Shown one piece after another: positions 22,802-33,951 of a DNA stretch of 64,000 nt. The translations under genes and the position numbers were made by a program. Source of the DNA: Vermamoeba vermiformis (lineage: Eukaryota; Tubulinea; Echinamoebida); the NCBI GenBank assembly GCA_045837725.1, contig JBEWZL010000291.1, forward strand, positions 1 through 64,000, written 5' to 3'. Within the stretch, counting starts at the first letter, position 1. Each line of letters opens with the position of its first letter. The notes below the pieces were generated by a model, which had not been told where the DNA came from, did no database searches, and saw only the letters and a program-made list of their open reading frames with translations.

Positions 22802-24856
22802 TTAATTTACCGTGGCCTCGTCACTAATCACTTGCACAGGACCTTGCGGAGTTTTCGTGCGGAGGATAATGATGCATTGGCCGTCGCGCATTTTAATGTC
22901 TTCAGGCCTAATTTTCGTTTTATACAAATTGGCGTTCGGCACTTTGATCGTACGTTCAAATTGACCGCCGGTCCGTTCTCTTGAGAGCACAGCCAAGCTA
23001 TCGGCACCCCCTCCGAATTCTTCAAGAATATTTTGATGGATCAGATTCAGATCTCGTTGGCCTTTAAAACTAAATTAGAATTGATTTTTTAAAATTGTTC
23101 GTATTACAGCACATACCCCTCAGAACGATCGTTCGAGTCGTATTATCGTACTCGACACTCAACTGAGTGCCTGAATTAGGTCTGCTACTGAACCCAGGTA
23201 TATCAACAGCAATAATCAGATTTTGATTTGCTTCGTTTGATTCGGGTTGCAGGACATCGAACTACGAAGAGTGTAAGTAACAAATGTTAAATATTAATAA
23301 TTTTTGTACTTACTAAAGGCTCAAAGCCAGGAGCAGTTCTAACCCAAATAAAGTGACCATCAAAGTGCACGTCAGATTTTCGCAGTCTCAAGTTGCCTTG
23401 CACCAGAAGCACGTTTTCGTGGTGGATCTCGTCTCGCCGTGGCAAATCATCAATTTTTCTGGTCCAATCTGTACACGTCATATTAATAAAACATTGGCGA
23501 GATAGTTAACTTGATTTACCATAACCGAATGCAAGTCTCGGATTTTCAATGACCGGCGCGTCATTATTATTATTATTGTTATTATTGTTCATTTCAAGGT
23601 CAATATCTTCAACTACCACTTCAGCTGGATTAGCGCCAATGTCAATTCTTTGGAACGAGACTGTTTGCACTTCAGCGAGGTACTCCTCGAGGCAGTTCTT
23701 CGCGTTCGTCAGAATCATGTCGGTCAATGATTTTCTGTCGCCTTGTGCTTGCGTCAACAACTTGGAACGAAGCCAGTCAAACACCTTGTTATTCCAGTTT
23801 GACCCGAATTCCGTGGCGTGATTGGCAAGGCAGACGTGATAAATGTTCGGTTTGACCGCGTGTGAATTGGAATTTTCTCCTTTAATTCGTAAAGTCATCA
23901 CTGGCACATCCGGCGCAGTTTTTTCGTAACAAGTGCGACCGTCGTAACTACCCAGCACAAATTTCTGTACAAAAGAATAAGAATCGATATACATATATAT
24001 AAAGCAATGAATTAATGTCTTGCTTACCGACCAGCGCTCATAAGTTTCTTCGGCGGTGTTCGCGTCTTTGTAATTATGAATTACGTAGATCTGAGTCGGA
24101 AGCTTGCGAAGCTGTTGAACTCGGTGCAAGATAGTATCGAGCAACTCTTGGTCGTTGAAAGTGAGTTCATTGAACACCAAAAGAATTACGTCGGAGAGCG
24201 CGATCTGAAGGTCGGAGATGAAGTACTCGAGTGCTTTTTTGTTGGCCATTGTAGTGCGCCAATCAGGTTGACTCAACAATCCCGCAACAGCTTTAACATC
24301 GTTAATAATTGGACGAATATATAGTGCGAAATAACTTACATCCTCGAAGCGGACTGTTTGTTCCGGATGTGTCCAAGTAAATCACGTTTGAGTTGTCGTT
24401 ATCCTTGGGACATAAGAAGCTCAAACCTTTCGTTTGAATTTTACTACCACATGGCAACAATGTTTCCGCGAGTTGATTTATAATAAAAGTTTTTCCGCGA
24501 TCGAATCTGCCCATAATCGAAACAATATTTGGGGGGTCTTTAAAATATTGATCGATTACTCGGCATAGCTCTCTATTCGGATTTTGACTCGCTCGTTCAC
24601 GAAGCCACGGCGAAATCGATACAGGCCATTGTAAACTTAGTCCGTCGCAGATGTTGTTAATGTCAATGACCAGATCGTAGTCCGTGGACTTTCTTTCTTC
24701 TTCTGAACTATCAGACGATTCTTCTTCGATATCGTCCTGCTCTTGGGCGACGTTGTTTTCCAGCACCTCGACAGCAGGTGGGTTTTCATGCTGAACCAAC
24801 TCGACGTCATTTCGTACTGGATTGTCGTTTCGTGCGCGAGTGAGTACGTTGCCCAT
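22802..24856 (-). CDS. P-loop GTPase with C-terminal HSP20/alpha-crystallin-like domain
   Basis: Six exons encode about 620 residues. The start is MGNVLTRA (ATG 24856), directly after an acceptor (TTATTATAG). Gly2 with Thr6 fits an N-myristoylation site, suggesting membrane attachment. An acidic linker follows (QEQDDIEEESSDSSEEE). The GTPase core has a P-loop GRFDRGKT (about residues 116-123), G3 YLDTSG, and a G4-like VIHNYKD in place of NKxD, then NTAEETYERW. A nine-Asn run precedes the C-terminal part. There LIIAVDIPGFSSR, IVLRGQRDLN, FERTIKVPN and IRPEDIKMRDGQCIIIL follow the order of an alpha-crystallin domain. The fold assignment is by pattern. A ~0.6 kb repeat lies upstream and is shared with the next GTPase gene, although the two coding regions are not alike. 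A role in membrane-linked stress or defence is only inference. Confidence 0.75.
23563..23589 (-). repeat. Trinucleotide repeat encoding nine asparagines
   Basis: An ATT/GTT run on the plus strand reads as nine consecutive Asn codons in the linker of the GTPase-HSP20-like protein, just before DAPVIENPRLA. Such runs vary in length between strains. Confidence 0.9.
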
Positions 24857-25130
24857 TGGTGCTGCTATAATAAAGATTTGGTTAGATGTTATGGACAAAA
24901 AAATCGTTTTTAAGCTTTCTTAAAGAATAGAATCCTAGCAATTCTTCGTTAATATTATTCTTTTAGATTCACATAGAATACACGCACTTTTTGTGTCTGG
25001 ATCGAACCAAAATTAAATTTAATTCACTTACTCCGCTAGCGGGTCGAACAAGGCCTTGTACGGGCAGCCTACATTTTTGACTGTCACAGTTTTCCGCCGT
25101 ATTGCTTCGGTTTCAGGATATTGGCACGGT

Positions 25131-25735
25131 AAGAATCAGCCATACTTGTCGCTTCTTGTTAAGAATTAATAAAAGTAAGTAAGATTAATAAAATTAAGAG
25201 ATTTTTGTCGGGCAATATTATTGGCAATCTACCTTCTTAAAACCCGAATATTATAATTTGGAATAATTGGGCGCTTATAATAATTTAATCAATAAATATT
25301 TATTTTTCCTTTTCTTTTCGAATCAACCTACCACTTCGAACTGGGCAGCTGCTACGCATGCTTGCAAACCTAATTGGACGAATAACTATTTATCATTCTT
25401 CAAATGGGACTTTTGGGTGTCAGTTGTGGTGCTGAATTCGCAATTTTATCAAAGCAACTCAGATGCGATTTTAGAATTGAAGCTCTCTCTCGTGCGATTG
25501 TCCTCAAAACCTTATTCTGTCGTAGAATGCTATCTGTATTGCAGATCAACGCATTATGAATGAATTTGCACGATGAGAGATTGATAAATTGAGTCAACTC
25601 CGTATCCGAACTCGATCTCCATTCTTTCTCGTGCAAAATGCTTTTATCCGCCGCCTCTCGTCATATCATATGATATATCAGTTATTTATGCAATTTGGTC
25701 ATAATCGCACAATGAGGAGGAGCGTCCAAATTGAT
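25131..25735. repeat. Upstream duplicated segment, copy 1
   Basis: This segment is similar, by eye about 80-85%, to 30578-31185. Shared blocks include GGCAATCTACCTTCTTA, GAATTAATAAAAGTAA, TTGACTCAATTTATCAA read on the minus strand, and GAGAGAGCTTCAATTCTAAA. Both copies lie upstream of a minus-strand GTPase gene in the same orientation. A minus-strand frame beginning MHEKEWRSSSD is kept in both copies, but this may just follow from DNA similarity. It is either a segmental duplication of a promoter region or two insertions of an unnamed element. Confidence 0.8.
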
Positions 25736-25844
25736 CTGGTCGTTAAAAAAAACCGCCATTTCAAAAAAAACAGTCATGACTGTATTTACTATTTATTAAT
25801 ACTATATACTTTTGTTTTCAACATCTCGAACTGCGATTTTGCTT

Positions 25845-28800
25845 TCAGTCCAGACTCCCGTCGGTAGTACTAGCAGATTCAATGAGAGATTCATCCTCAG
25901 CACTCGAGTCTGCGTCTCTATGAGAAGGCCATACAGACAACCAATGATTGTTGTTAACATAGGCCAACACCACAGTCTCGTCGTGCCTTTTTTCGTGAGG
26001 ACTGAACTTGAACGGTAACAATTCACTGAAGTTATTGGCAACGTAGTACTCGAGATCAACCCTTTGAACGAACAATTAAAACCTTTGTGTGCGACAGGGA
26101 CCAAGTCTGACTTACCCAAACATAATGGCAGCAACCATTGCAAACTCGGATCCGCACCAACTTTTCGGCGTTTTATGCTCCGTTGCCCATTTTCTGGCCT
26201 TCTCTTCGTTGTCAAAGTAGGGAGCAAGTTCATCGTACGTAGAAATCAACATCCAGTTCTTCTTCGCAAATTCACAGATCTCTTCTCTAAGATCGTCCTG
26301 GTCTCCGTCAAAGAGCAACATCTCTTTGAGATGATCCAACAAAGCGTACATGAGGCAGTCACCGTCGGCTAGATTATCTTGCACTCGGAGATGTCGTCGT
26401 TTCAACTCTTGCACGGTACTTTCATAGTTGGAAAAGGCTTGAATTGCCGGGGTGACGAACGACGATGAAAGAGTGACGAGATTGCCCAACGACATTTGTG
26501 AGTTGACAGGCTCAACTGAGTCAATCTCCGGAGCACGCTTCATCACCTCCGTTACTATATTGACCGTTAGTAAGTCACTCACATTACCAAATGGTGAACG
26601 TACTTTGACCTTTCTTAAATCTCGTTTTCGGTGACCAAGTGAACAGGTAGTTCTGCAACTGAACGAAGCCACAATCACGAAAAATTTTGGCAACATGTTG
26701 CTCGCGCTTCTTGTAGTGATCGATCCACTTTGCTGCTCGTAGCGTAGTTTTTGGGTTGGCTTTTGAACTACCTTTCTTTGAGCGAACTTCTCCAAGGTTT
26801 GTCGGAATTGTCATTCCGTTCAAAAAGTCATTGGGCGGGCAAAATGACAAGTTGTACAGCGCGTCAGTGCGGTAGATGACAGGTCCTTGAATAGCATAGC
26901 CACCAGGTGGAAGCACGCCCATGTACATCGGCCACTTTTTGAAGTTGTGGCGGTACGTGTCAATGTTGACCTTGCATGAGATAGCCACTAATGATTGAAG
27001 GACTGCTAGTTGATACGCCAACTGCTTGACAACGTCCTCTAATATCGGTAGTTGTGCTTGCGGAAAAGAATCAACGAAGCAGGGTTGTTTCTGCAAAAAG
27101 TGAACTAACGTCTCCAAGTGTGACACTTCCAACTTTCCTTGATCTTTTTCAAGCTTGATATTTTTCAAGAAGGCAAGTGCGGTGATGTATGGCGTGCTGT
27201 CGTCAATGTCCATTCTTCTTACGGCCAACATCAGCAACTTTTCGTTCTCTTTGATGACCTCTAGCGACTTCTGCCACAGCTCGGTTTCAAGTTCAATTAA
27301 GAATGATTGGGTCCACATCAAGGCACGGGCTGGTGTGCATTGACGCAATCGAAGTACCAACAACTTGAACTCCGAGAAGGCTTCAACATTGTCAGGCACT
27401 CGTATGATGTACGGAATCTTGAACTGGGTTGCTATGAGGCGGATGGATTCGAAGTAAATGTCGAGTTCACTGTTGTCAGGCACAACGCTGAAAATGATGT
27501 CTAACTTGCTTGGGAGACACAACTGGGAAACTTTTTCGTAGTGCGCACGATACATGTCAAGCTGTGACTCTTCTACAACGAGTGTGATCAAATGCTCCAT
27601 GTCACCTTCCAAGCACTCAAAGTCAATTCTTTTCTGTCGTACTAGGCACCCGTGCTCATCAAAGGCTTTAGAGGGAATGAATAGGCAAAGCCCTCCCTTG
27701 CCTTGATGATTGCGCATCTTGTTCGCAATGTTCTCGAGCAAGCCTTTGACACGAGGTGACAGCACCATAGTGACTTGCTTTAACTTGACATCTCGCTCGA
27801 AGGTAATCACATCGTTCTCTTTGCTAGTCGTCCTAACTTCTTGGAGCTAAAAGTCAATTAGTAAGGGTTTACAGGGAACATTGTCTACGTACCTGCAGAA
27901 CTTCGCCTTTAAAAGCAGGTGCTTGGCTGGAAGCTTTCTGATAGATCTCGCCAATGATGGAGTCCATGACTGTTTGATGTTCATTTCCAAACAGCCCAGT
28001 AAGCGGATTCTCAGCACTTTGTCGACTGATCTTCTTAGCTACCATATCAAGTCGGTAATTGGCGTTTTGGAACCACTCCAATAGAATCTTTCTCCATTGG
28101 GCAATCAGAGACTTAGTAGTCTCGAGAACACCTTTTGGAAGACTGATCTCTTTGGCCAGTGAGTCGGTGATCTGCTGACACACTTGCCTGAACGTGTCTT
28201 TGCATATTTCAGGAATGCCGTAGCTCTTCACTTTGTCTCGTATCAGTTGCACAAGTCGATCGAGATGCTCAGCGCTTCGTCGTTTGATCCACGAAGAGAT
28301 CAGATCTGTGAGCTTCATATCGGACAGCTCGTTTGAATGGATAGGCACGACACAGCTTTGAGAGTATATGGCGTCCATTTGAGCAATTGAGAATTCGAGT
28401 AAGGGGTTCTCTGTTGCGCCTTTTGTGACACCAAGTTTCTTCATCAGATCTTGCAAGTAACGTTTTAATAGTGTCTCGCCGTGGCCTCTAATCCGTCTTA
28501 GCAATGCCAGTGTCTTTTTCAAGCATAGGTTACTCATGGATTCAATGGCAGTTGCACGAGATTGCTGATCCATCGACACTTTGGAGTAGTAGTTCTGAGC
28601 CAACTTCTCCAGCCTTGAAACCAAGTCCTGAAGTTCAGAATCTATCACAGGATCGAACTCCGCGTTGAGCTTGCCTTCGTACACGTTGACCTTGTCCTTG
28701 ATGCCCTTGGATGCCTTGCCGTCAGTAGTTCCCATGACGTTAATAGCGAACAACAAGCTGCATGCTCCACGAACTATAACACGCACTGAGTTGACACGAA

Positions 28801-30514
28801 CGCCATCGAGAATCTTGGCAAACAGGCTTTTGCGTGCCTCTGCTGATGTAAGCATGGTCTCAGGATGAATGATGATGACACGTGCTGCAATGTCACCAAG
28901 GAGCGAAAGTCGCATGATCGGGTCGTAGTCAGTCAAAAGGTCTGTGTCGTCTGCTGCAGCCATAATCATTTCCATTTGTCTGTCTTCTTCTTCTTGCAGA
29001 GTAAGTTGACTGTCCGCCTTAGTGACCACACCAATCACAGGCAGTCCACGTGCCGGGTTATCAAACACGCCTTGACGCTCCAAGAACTTCAAAGACTCAG
29101 CTGTAAGCAACGTCGATTTGGGCAGCATGATCATGTCAGCGGTGCTAATCTCCTTCTTGACAAGTCCAGCTTGAAAAGACGATGATTCGGCCAAGCCCAT
29201 TGTGTCCACCAGCTCCAACTTCTCGGGCATGTCCCACGGTCCGTGGATCTCCATGTGGTCGATGGCGAGAACGATGTCAGCTGGCACGGAGGCATAGTTG
29301 AAGTATCTGCTCCAGTTACTAACTTCTCCAATTGACTTGAGCCTGCGGACTACGTTTGATTCTCCAAACTTCAACGTGACATTGAGCTGCTCTAAAAACA
29401 GTTCATCGCGTGTCCCACCTCTCTCTTGATAGGTCGCCAAAGGGCAAGTCACAGCAAAGATGGTAAACTCTTGTGAATCACTTCGTTTCAGATGGTAGTT
29501 GAAACATGTTAGCGAAGTCACTTTGTGTTGCACATCGCGATTATCGAGTGGCAGCTTGCCCCAGTCATTGATCCGTTCAGCCCTTGGCAGCAAGGCAATC
29601 TTGTTGGCAGCCACACTTTTGCCGCTTCCAGGCTCGCCGATCAAGCAGATCTTTGGTTCGTGATCTTTCATTTCACGAGCGATCTTGATTAAATCTTTGT
29701 TTCGCTAGCAAAGAAATACATTAATACAATGAATGTTATATACAGTGCCTAATTAAGAGTACTTACACCGTCCAAAAAAGTGCGCTGTGACTGATGCACT
29801 TGCGGTGACTCGATAATTGTTTCACACAATTTGTTGCACTCGTTAACCAAGCCATGAACTTCGTCTGCATTAACGAACACACGGTCGCAAAACTTGAAGT
29901 CCCGTTGAACTTTTTGCTTCTTTTGCGGCGGAGAATCCAATTCTGCATGAATTTCTTGTAAATATTATTTCTAGGCAATTCGCAACTAAAATCTATTTAC
30001 CTTGGTCACTTGAACTTGATCGCCTTTTCTTTTGCTGACTGCCTTCAAAATTCTGAAACGAATCCGGATCAATTTCTTCAAGTACGGCGAGCAGAAACCA
30101 ATTCTTGAATGCAGAATTATGCTTTGATTTAACAATATCAAGCAGCTTGAGCACTCCTTGTACGCTAACAAAGGAGCCCTTGTGGCTTGAGATTTTTGTT
30201 GAGCAATTTGACGGCAGTGCTTGTAGGTGTTGTCGAATATTCTTTAGATCGAGGATCTTCTCGAGATCTGGGACGTAGAAGCCAAGGCATTGACCGCTCC
30301 CCTTAATTTTCAGGAGAGTGTGCTTTGACAGGTTCAACGGCGGCGTGAGTGTTTCTGAAATGAAGTTGGTGACTGTTGTCATCCTCGTGTAAATTCCATA
30401 CGTATTCTTCGCCGCTTTTGTTGCTGATATTTTGAAATCTCGCGCAAATTTGTTCCCGCTCACAATCTTAAGTTGCATCCGAATCACCAAGTTGCTGCAC
30501 TCAATCGAATCCAT
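25845..30514 (-). CDS. Dynamin-like P-loop GTPase fused to an OTU cysteine protease
   Basis: Six exons, all joining in frame, give about 1,475 residues. The start is ATG 30514 (MDSIECSNLVIRMQLK). In residues 60-150, GSFVSVQGVLKLLDI and AFKNWFLLAVL resemble a BRO-N-like domain (weak). The GTPase core follows: P-loop GEPGSGKS (about residue 258; DNA 29617-29640), G3 LVDTMG (about 29200) and G4 VTKAD (about 29012-29026). A long helical stalk-like region comes next. A ~400-residue middle domain (exon about 27850-26608) is unrecognised. The C-terminus is OTU-like: DNLADGDCLMYAL supplies the Asp-Gly-Asp-Cys catalytic segment, WCGSEFAMVAAIMFG corresponds to the WGG-type motif, and VLAYVNNNHWLSV supplies the His. 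The triad appears complete, so deubiquitinase activity is plausible. The upstream region is duplicated at the neighbouring GTPase gene. The GTPase and OTU calls are firm. The biological role is unknown. Confidence 0.85.
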
Positions 30515-30577
30515 TTTCAGGTTCAGAAAATTGCTGCAAAATGGATAGTGATTGACATTGGAATTAGGGACAAGAAA

Positions 30578-31185
30578 GAGTCAGCCATAATTGTCACTTC
30601 TAGTTACGAATTAATAAAAGTAATTATGGTTAAGAGATGCGTTATAGTATTATTGGCAATCTACCTTCTTAGAACCCAGATATTATAATTGAAAATAATT
30701 GGGTCTTAATAATAATTTAATCACGAATAAATATTTTTTCCTTCGAATCACCTACCACACTTCGATCTGGGCAGCTCCGATGCATCTTGCAAACCCTGAT
30801 TGGGTACATATATTTAACATTCCTCAAATGGGACATGAGTGCCAGTTGTGGTGCTGAATACGCAAGTTTGTGAAAACGACTTGATGCGGATTTTAGAATT
30901 GAAGCTCTCTCTCGTGCAATTGTCCTCAAAAACGTATAATGATATAGAATGCTATATGTATTGCAGATTCCCGTATTATGAATGAATTTGCACGATGAGG
31001 ATTTGATAAATTGAGTCAACTCAAAATCCGAACTCGATCTCCATTCTTTCTCGTGCAAAGTGCTTTATCCGCTGCTACTCGCCGTATCATATGATAGATT
31101 AACTAATTATGAAATTTGGTCAAAATAGCACGATGAGGAGGCGCATGTCGCGTCCATCATTTCATCATTTGATCTGATGACTCGA
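30578..31185. repeat. Upstream duplicated segment, copy 2
   Basis: This is the partner of 25131-25735. It begins about 65 bp upstream of the GTPase-OTU start codon, against about 275 bp for copy 1 and its gene. It keeps the same order of blocks and the same orientation relative to the gene. Confidence 0.8.
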
Positions 31186-31990
31186 CCACAACTGGTTTGA
31201 CAATGCGATAGAATTCATTTTTATTTACTTTTTTATATATTAATGATTGCACTCTGCGTAAAGACGATAAAGACGATAGCTGTTGGAGATGCAAGGCGAG
31301 ATTTAAAAAGCTCAATGTTAAATATGAATTCTAAGCCACCCAAATATAATTATCGTTAAGCAATTAAATATATACCAATATTTCATTCCCTTTTGAGCAG
31401 TGCTGCGCTGCAAGACTGGCCAATGGAAGAAAGATTACCGTATGATTCGTCCGCAATTTTCTAAAATTATAACACTGTCGATTTATTGCATGGTATGGTT
31501 CAAGCATTACCCCGACAAATAATGCCGTAATTTTGAAAATGACTAAAAAATTTCCATCTAGGCGGCGAGATGCCTAGTCTAGGACAACTCTATTCGCAAC
31601 AATAGGGCCAAGTGCTGCAGCAAGATTCAAACGTAAAATGAAGTAAGTACGCGTGCTTTGATCTTTTAAGTTTTTAATCTCGCGGGTCACGGATGGGCTT
31701 CAGCGAGAAAATTCCGCAGTGGAAGCTGTACTTTGCTGTTAACTATGCTTTTCAACCATTAACTTAATGGGTGTATATTTAGATCCAGCTTTTGATTCTT
31801 TCATTTTTCTGGGTCTCGAGATTGAACCAATTCGCCTTGCACGAGCGGAAATTTTGCTTGCACGCCACCGAACGTTTGACGAGATTCCCGTAGCATGCCC
31901 GGGATTTGCCGCCAATAAAAGCTGCTGGTTTGTATCATTAATGATTTAATTTTATTTACGGTAACACAACAGCAGTTCGTCGAAAGCCCA
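31186..31990. other. Intergenic interval upstream of the GMC oxidoreductase
   Basis: This contains the promoter of the plus-strand oxidoreductase. A possible leader exon with a GTAAGT donor lies near 31637-31645. A 60-codon frame at 31767-31949 could not be spliced in frame to the enzyme, so neither is called. Confidence 0.45.
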
Positions 31991-33847
31991 ATGGATCGTT
32001 ACGATTACATTATCGTTGGTGCTGGCGCATCTGGCTGTGCACTGGCCGGGACTCTAGCATTGAATTTGAACATTCTCAAAGACTCCAAGATCCTGGTGCT
32101 AGAATCTGGTCGAGATATTACTCAAGAGGACTTAATCAAGATGCACAAAAATTCGGGAAATATTCCTGGATCTGGCCAAGGATTCGAGTGGAAGGATCAA
32201 ACAGTTACTCAATCTAAAGTCAACACTCCAGTTGTTATTTTTCCGCAAGGAAAAGGATTTGGCGGAGGCAGTTCAGTGAACGGCATGCTTTGGGCTCGTG
32301 GCCATCCTGATGACTACAACAGCTGGATCCCGAACGACAAGAAAGATGATCCTCAGTGGAGAAGATGGAGCTCAGAGAACATCACAAATATTTTTGATGC
32401 AATCGAGCCAACGAATATTCCTGTTATCAAAGAGCCCTTTCCAACACAGCAAACTTTAACGCCGGCAGAAGACAAACCTCCATTAATTATTGACGAAGTT
32501 TCAATCGTGGTTCGAAACACTGAATTGCAACAACTACAATACGTCCCTGCAAAGAGCTTCGTTAATGAGGTGTGCACAACAAAACACCCGTTCAAGCAGA
32601 ACTATTTGAGGGATTTGACAGAGTGCGTGTCATATCCGATCTTCAACATTGCAGGCAATCCCGGCGAGCACATCAGATGCGATGCTTATTCGATCTTCTT
32701 GAATGGTTTGGCTCAAGTTATTCACACTCCAAACTCGAACAGCACTACACCGAAGCCGGTTGACAACAAGCCCACTCGTACTGGTCCCATAGTCCATATT
32801 CTCGAGCACGCCTTTGTGTTTGACTTCATTTGTGATGACTTGAAGCGTGACACTGCCGACCAGTTTGACCTGCAGCGCAAAATTACTGGAGTCAAGTTCT
32901 TTGATGAACGATCAAGTAGAGAAGTGTATTTGACTGACAGACCAAACGCACAAGTCATTCTTTGTGCCGGAGCAATTCGCACACCTCAGATATTGTTGCT
33001 TGCTGGTGTTGGCGAAGGCAAGAATATGAAGCTGAATGATTCAGAGGTGCGTCTTAGACTGCCAAAAGTTGGACAGAACCTTCGAGATCACGTTGCAACA
33101 ACAGTTTTGGCAAAAGTCAACACGGCGAAGTGGATCGATTCGAGGATTCCAGAACTATTCACGTACAAGCCTACAATGTTGCATCAATATTTGCAGTCTC
33201 CGATTCGATTGGTCAACACAACAGCTGTCGTGGTGTTTTTTTCACTGAAGAACCAATCTTCCAAGGACAATCGTCCTTCGTTCCAACTTCAATCGAATAC
33301 GGCACAAATCGTTAGCGTACAACCTGGTAAGGACCAACCTGATGTCGGCAATTACTTTGGATTGGCTGTCATCAAACTTCGTCCTGAAAGCAAAGGAAGT
33401 GTTACACTCGAATCCCGGTTTGCACTTGATTCTCCCGCAATCAATCCGAACTACTTGGATAATGAAGACGATTTTAAGGGCCTCTGTGAAGCAACTAAAG
33501 AAGCACTGGAACTCCTGCGACACGAGAATTTCAAAAAGTGGCTCGATGATCCTGAGAACCCCGACATCACTCCTGATAAGGACGAGGACTTAGAGCACTA
33601 CATCCGCTCGAACATTGCATCATACGCACACTTTGTAGGCACGTGTCAGATGGGAGAAGATCCAAAGGACAGCGTCGTTGGACCGAACTTGAAGGTTTGG
33701 GGCTTTGCCAACTTACGCATTGCCGATGCATCGATCATACCTTCTTTGCCTTCAGCGAACACGAATGCAACTGCAATGATGATTGGCATTCAGTGTGCAC
33801 ACTTGATAATTACTGAAGTATGCAGCAAACACGTATCTAAATTGTAG
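31991..33847 (+). CDS. GMC-family FAD oxidoreductase, intronless
   Basis: A single uninterrupted 618-codon frame encodes a glucose-methanol-choline oxidoreductase of the usual length for the family. It has the ADP-binding motif DYIIVGAGASGCALAG at residues 5-20, GMC signature 1 (GGSSVNGMLWARGHPDDYN), and signature 2 (LCAGAIRTPQILLLAG). The C-terminal catalytic His lies in AHFVGTCQMGEDP, and the second conserved position is Asn in SANTNATAMMIG. Relatives include choline dehydrogenase and aryl-alcohol or alcohol oxidases. The substrate cannot be told from sequence. No signal peptide or mitochondrial presequence is apparent from this start. The absence of introns contrasts with every other large gene here and could mean retroposition or transfer. 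The coding call is very firm. A short leader exon upstream is possible. Confidence 0.95.
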   Translation: MDRYDYIIVGAGASGCALAGTLALNLNILKDSKILVLESGRDITQEDLIKMHKNSGNIPGSGQGFEWKDQTVTQSKVNTPVVIFPQGKGFGGGSSVNGMLWARGHPDDYNSWIPNDKKDDPQWRRWSSENITNIFDAIEPTNIPVIKEPFPTQQTLTPAEDKPPLIIDEVSIVVRNTELQQLQYVPAKSFVNEVCTTKHPFKQNYLRDLTECVSYPIFNIAGNPGEHIRCDAYSIFLNGLAQVIHTPNSNSTTPKPVDNKPTRTGPIVHILEHAFVFDFICDDLKRDTADQFDLQRKITGVKFFDERSSREVYLTDRPNAQVILCAGAIRTPQILLLAGVGEGKNMKLNDSEVRLRLPKVGQNLRDHVATTVLAKVNTAKWIDSRIPELFTYKPTMLHQYLQSPIRLVNTTAVVVFFSLKNQSSKDNRPSFQLQSNTAQIVSVQPGKDQPDVGNYFGLAVIKLRPESKGSVTLESRFALDSPAINPNYLDNEDDFKGLCEATKEALELLRHENFKKWLDDPENPDITPDKDEDLEHYIRSNIASYAHFVGTCQMGEDPKDSVVGPNLKVWGFANLRIADASIIPSLPSANTNATAMMIGIQCAHLIITEVCSKHVSKL

Positions 33848-33951
33848 TAAAGGAGTGGTAGAATCCAAAATATTGTTAACTCTTGTTTTTGATGGCAATG
33901 CAGTGCTAATTGGCGTAAAAGTTGATTTATGGATGCGGACATTAAATGCCG

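Noticed and set aside
25400-25636. Minus-strand frame MHEKEWRSSSD... conserved with 30717-31058 as a duplicated gene
   Set aside because: The similarity extends equally outside the frame. The frames differ in length and lack any domain, so it is treated as a DNA repeat.
31767-31949. 60-codon frame as a possible N-terminal exon of the GMC oxidoreductase
   Set aside because: Its donor phase does not join in frame to MDRYDYIIVG, and the enzyme is complete without it.
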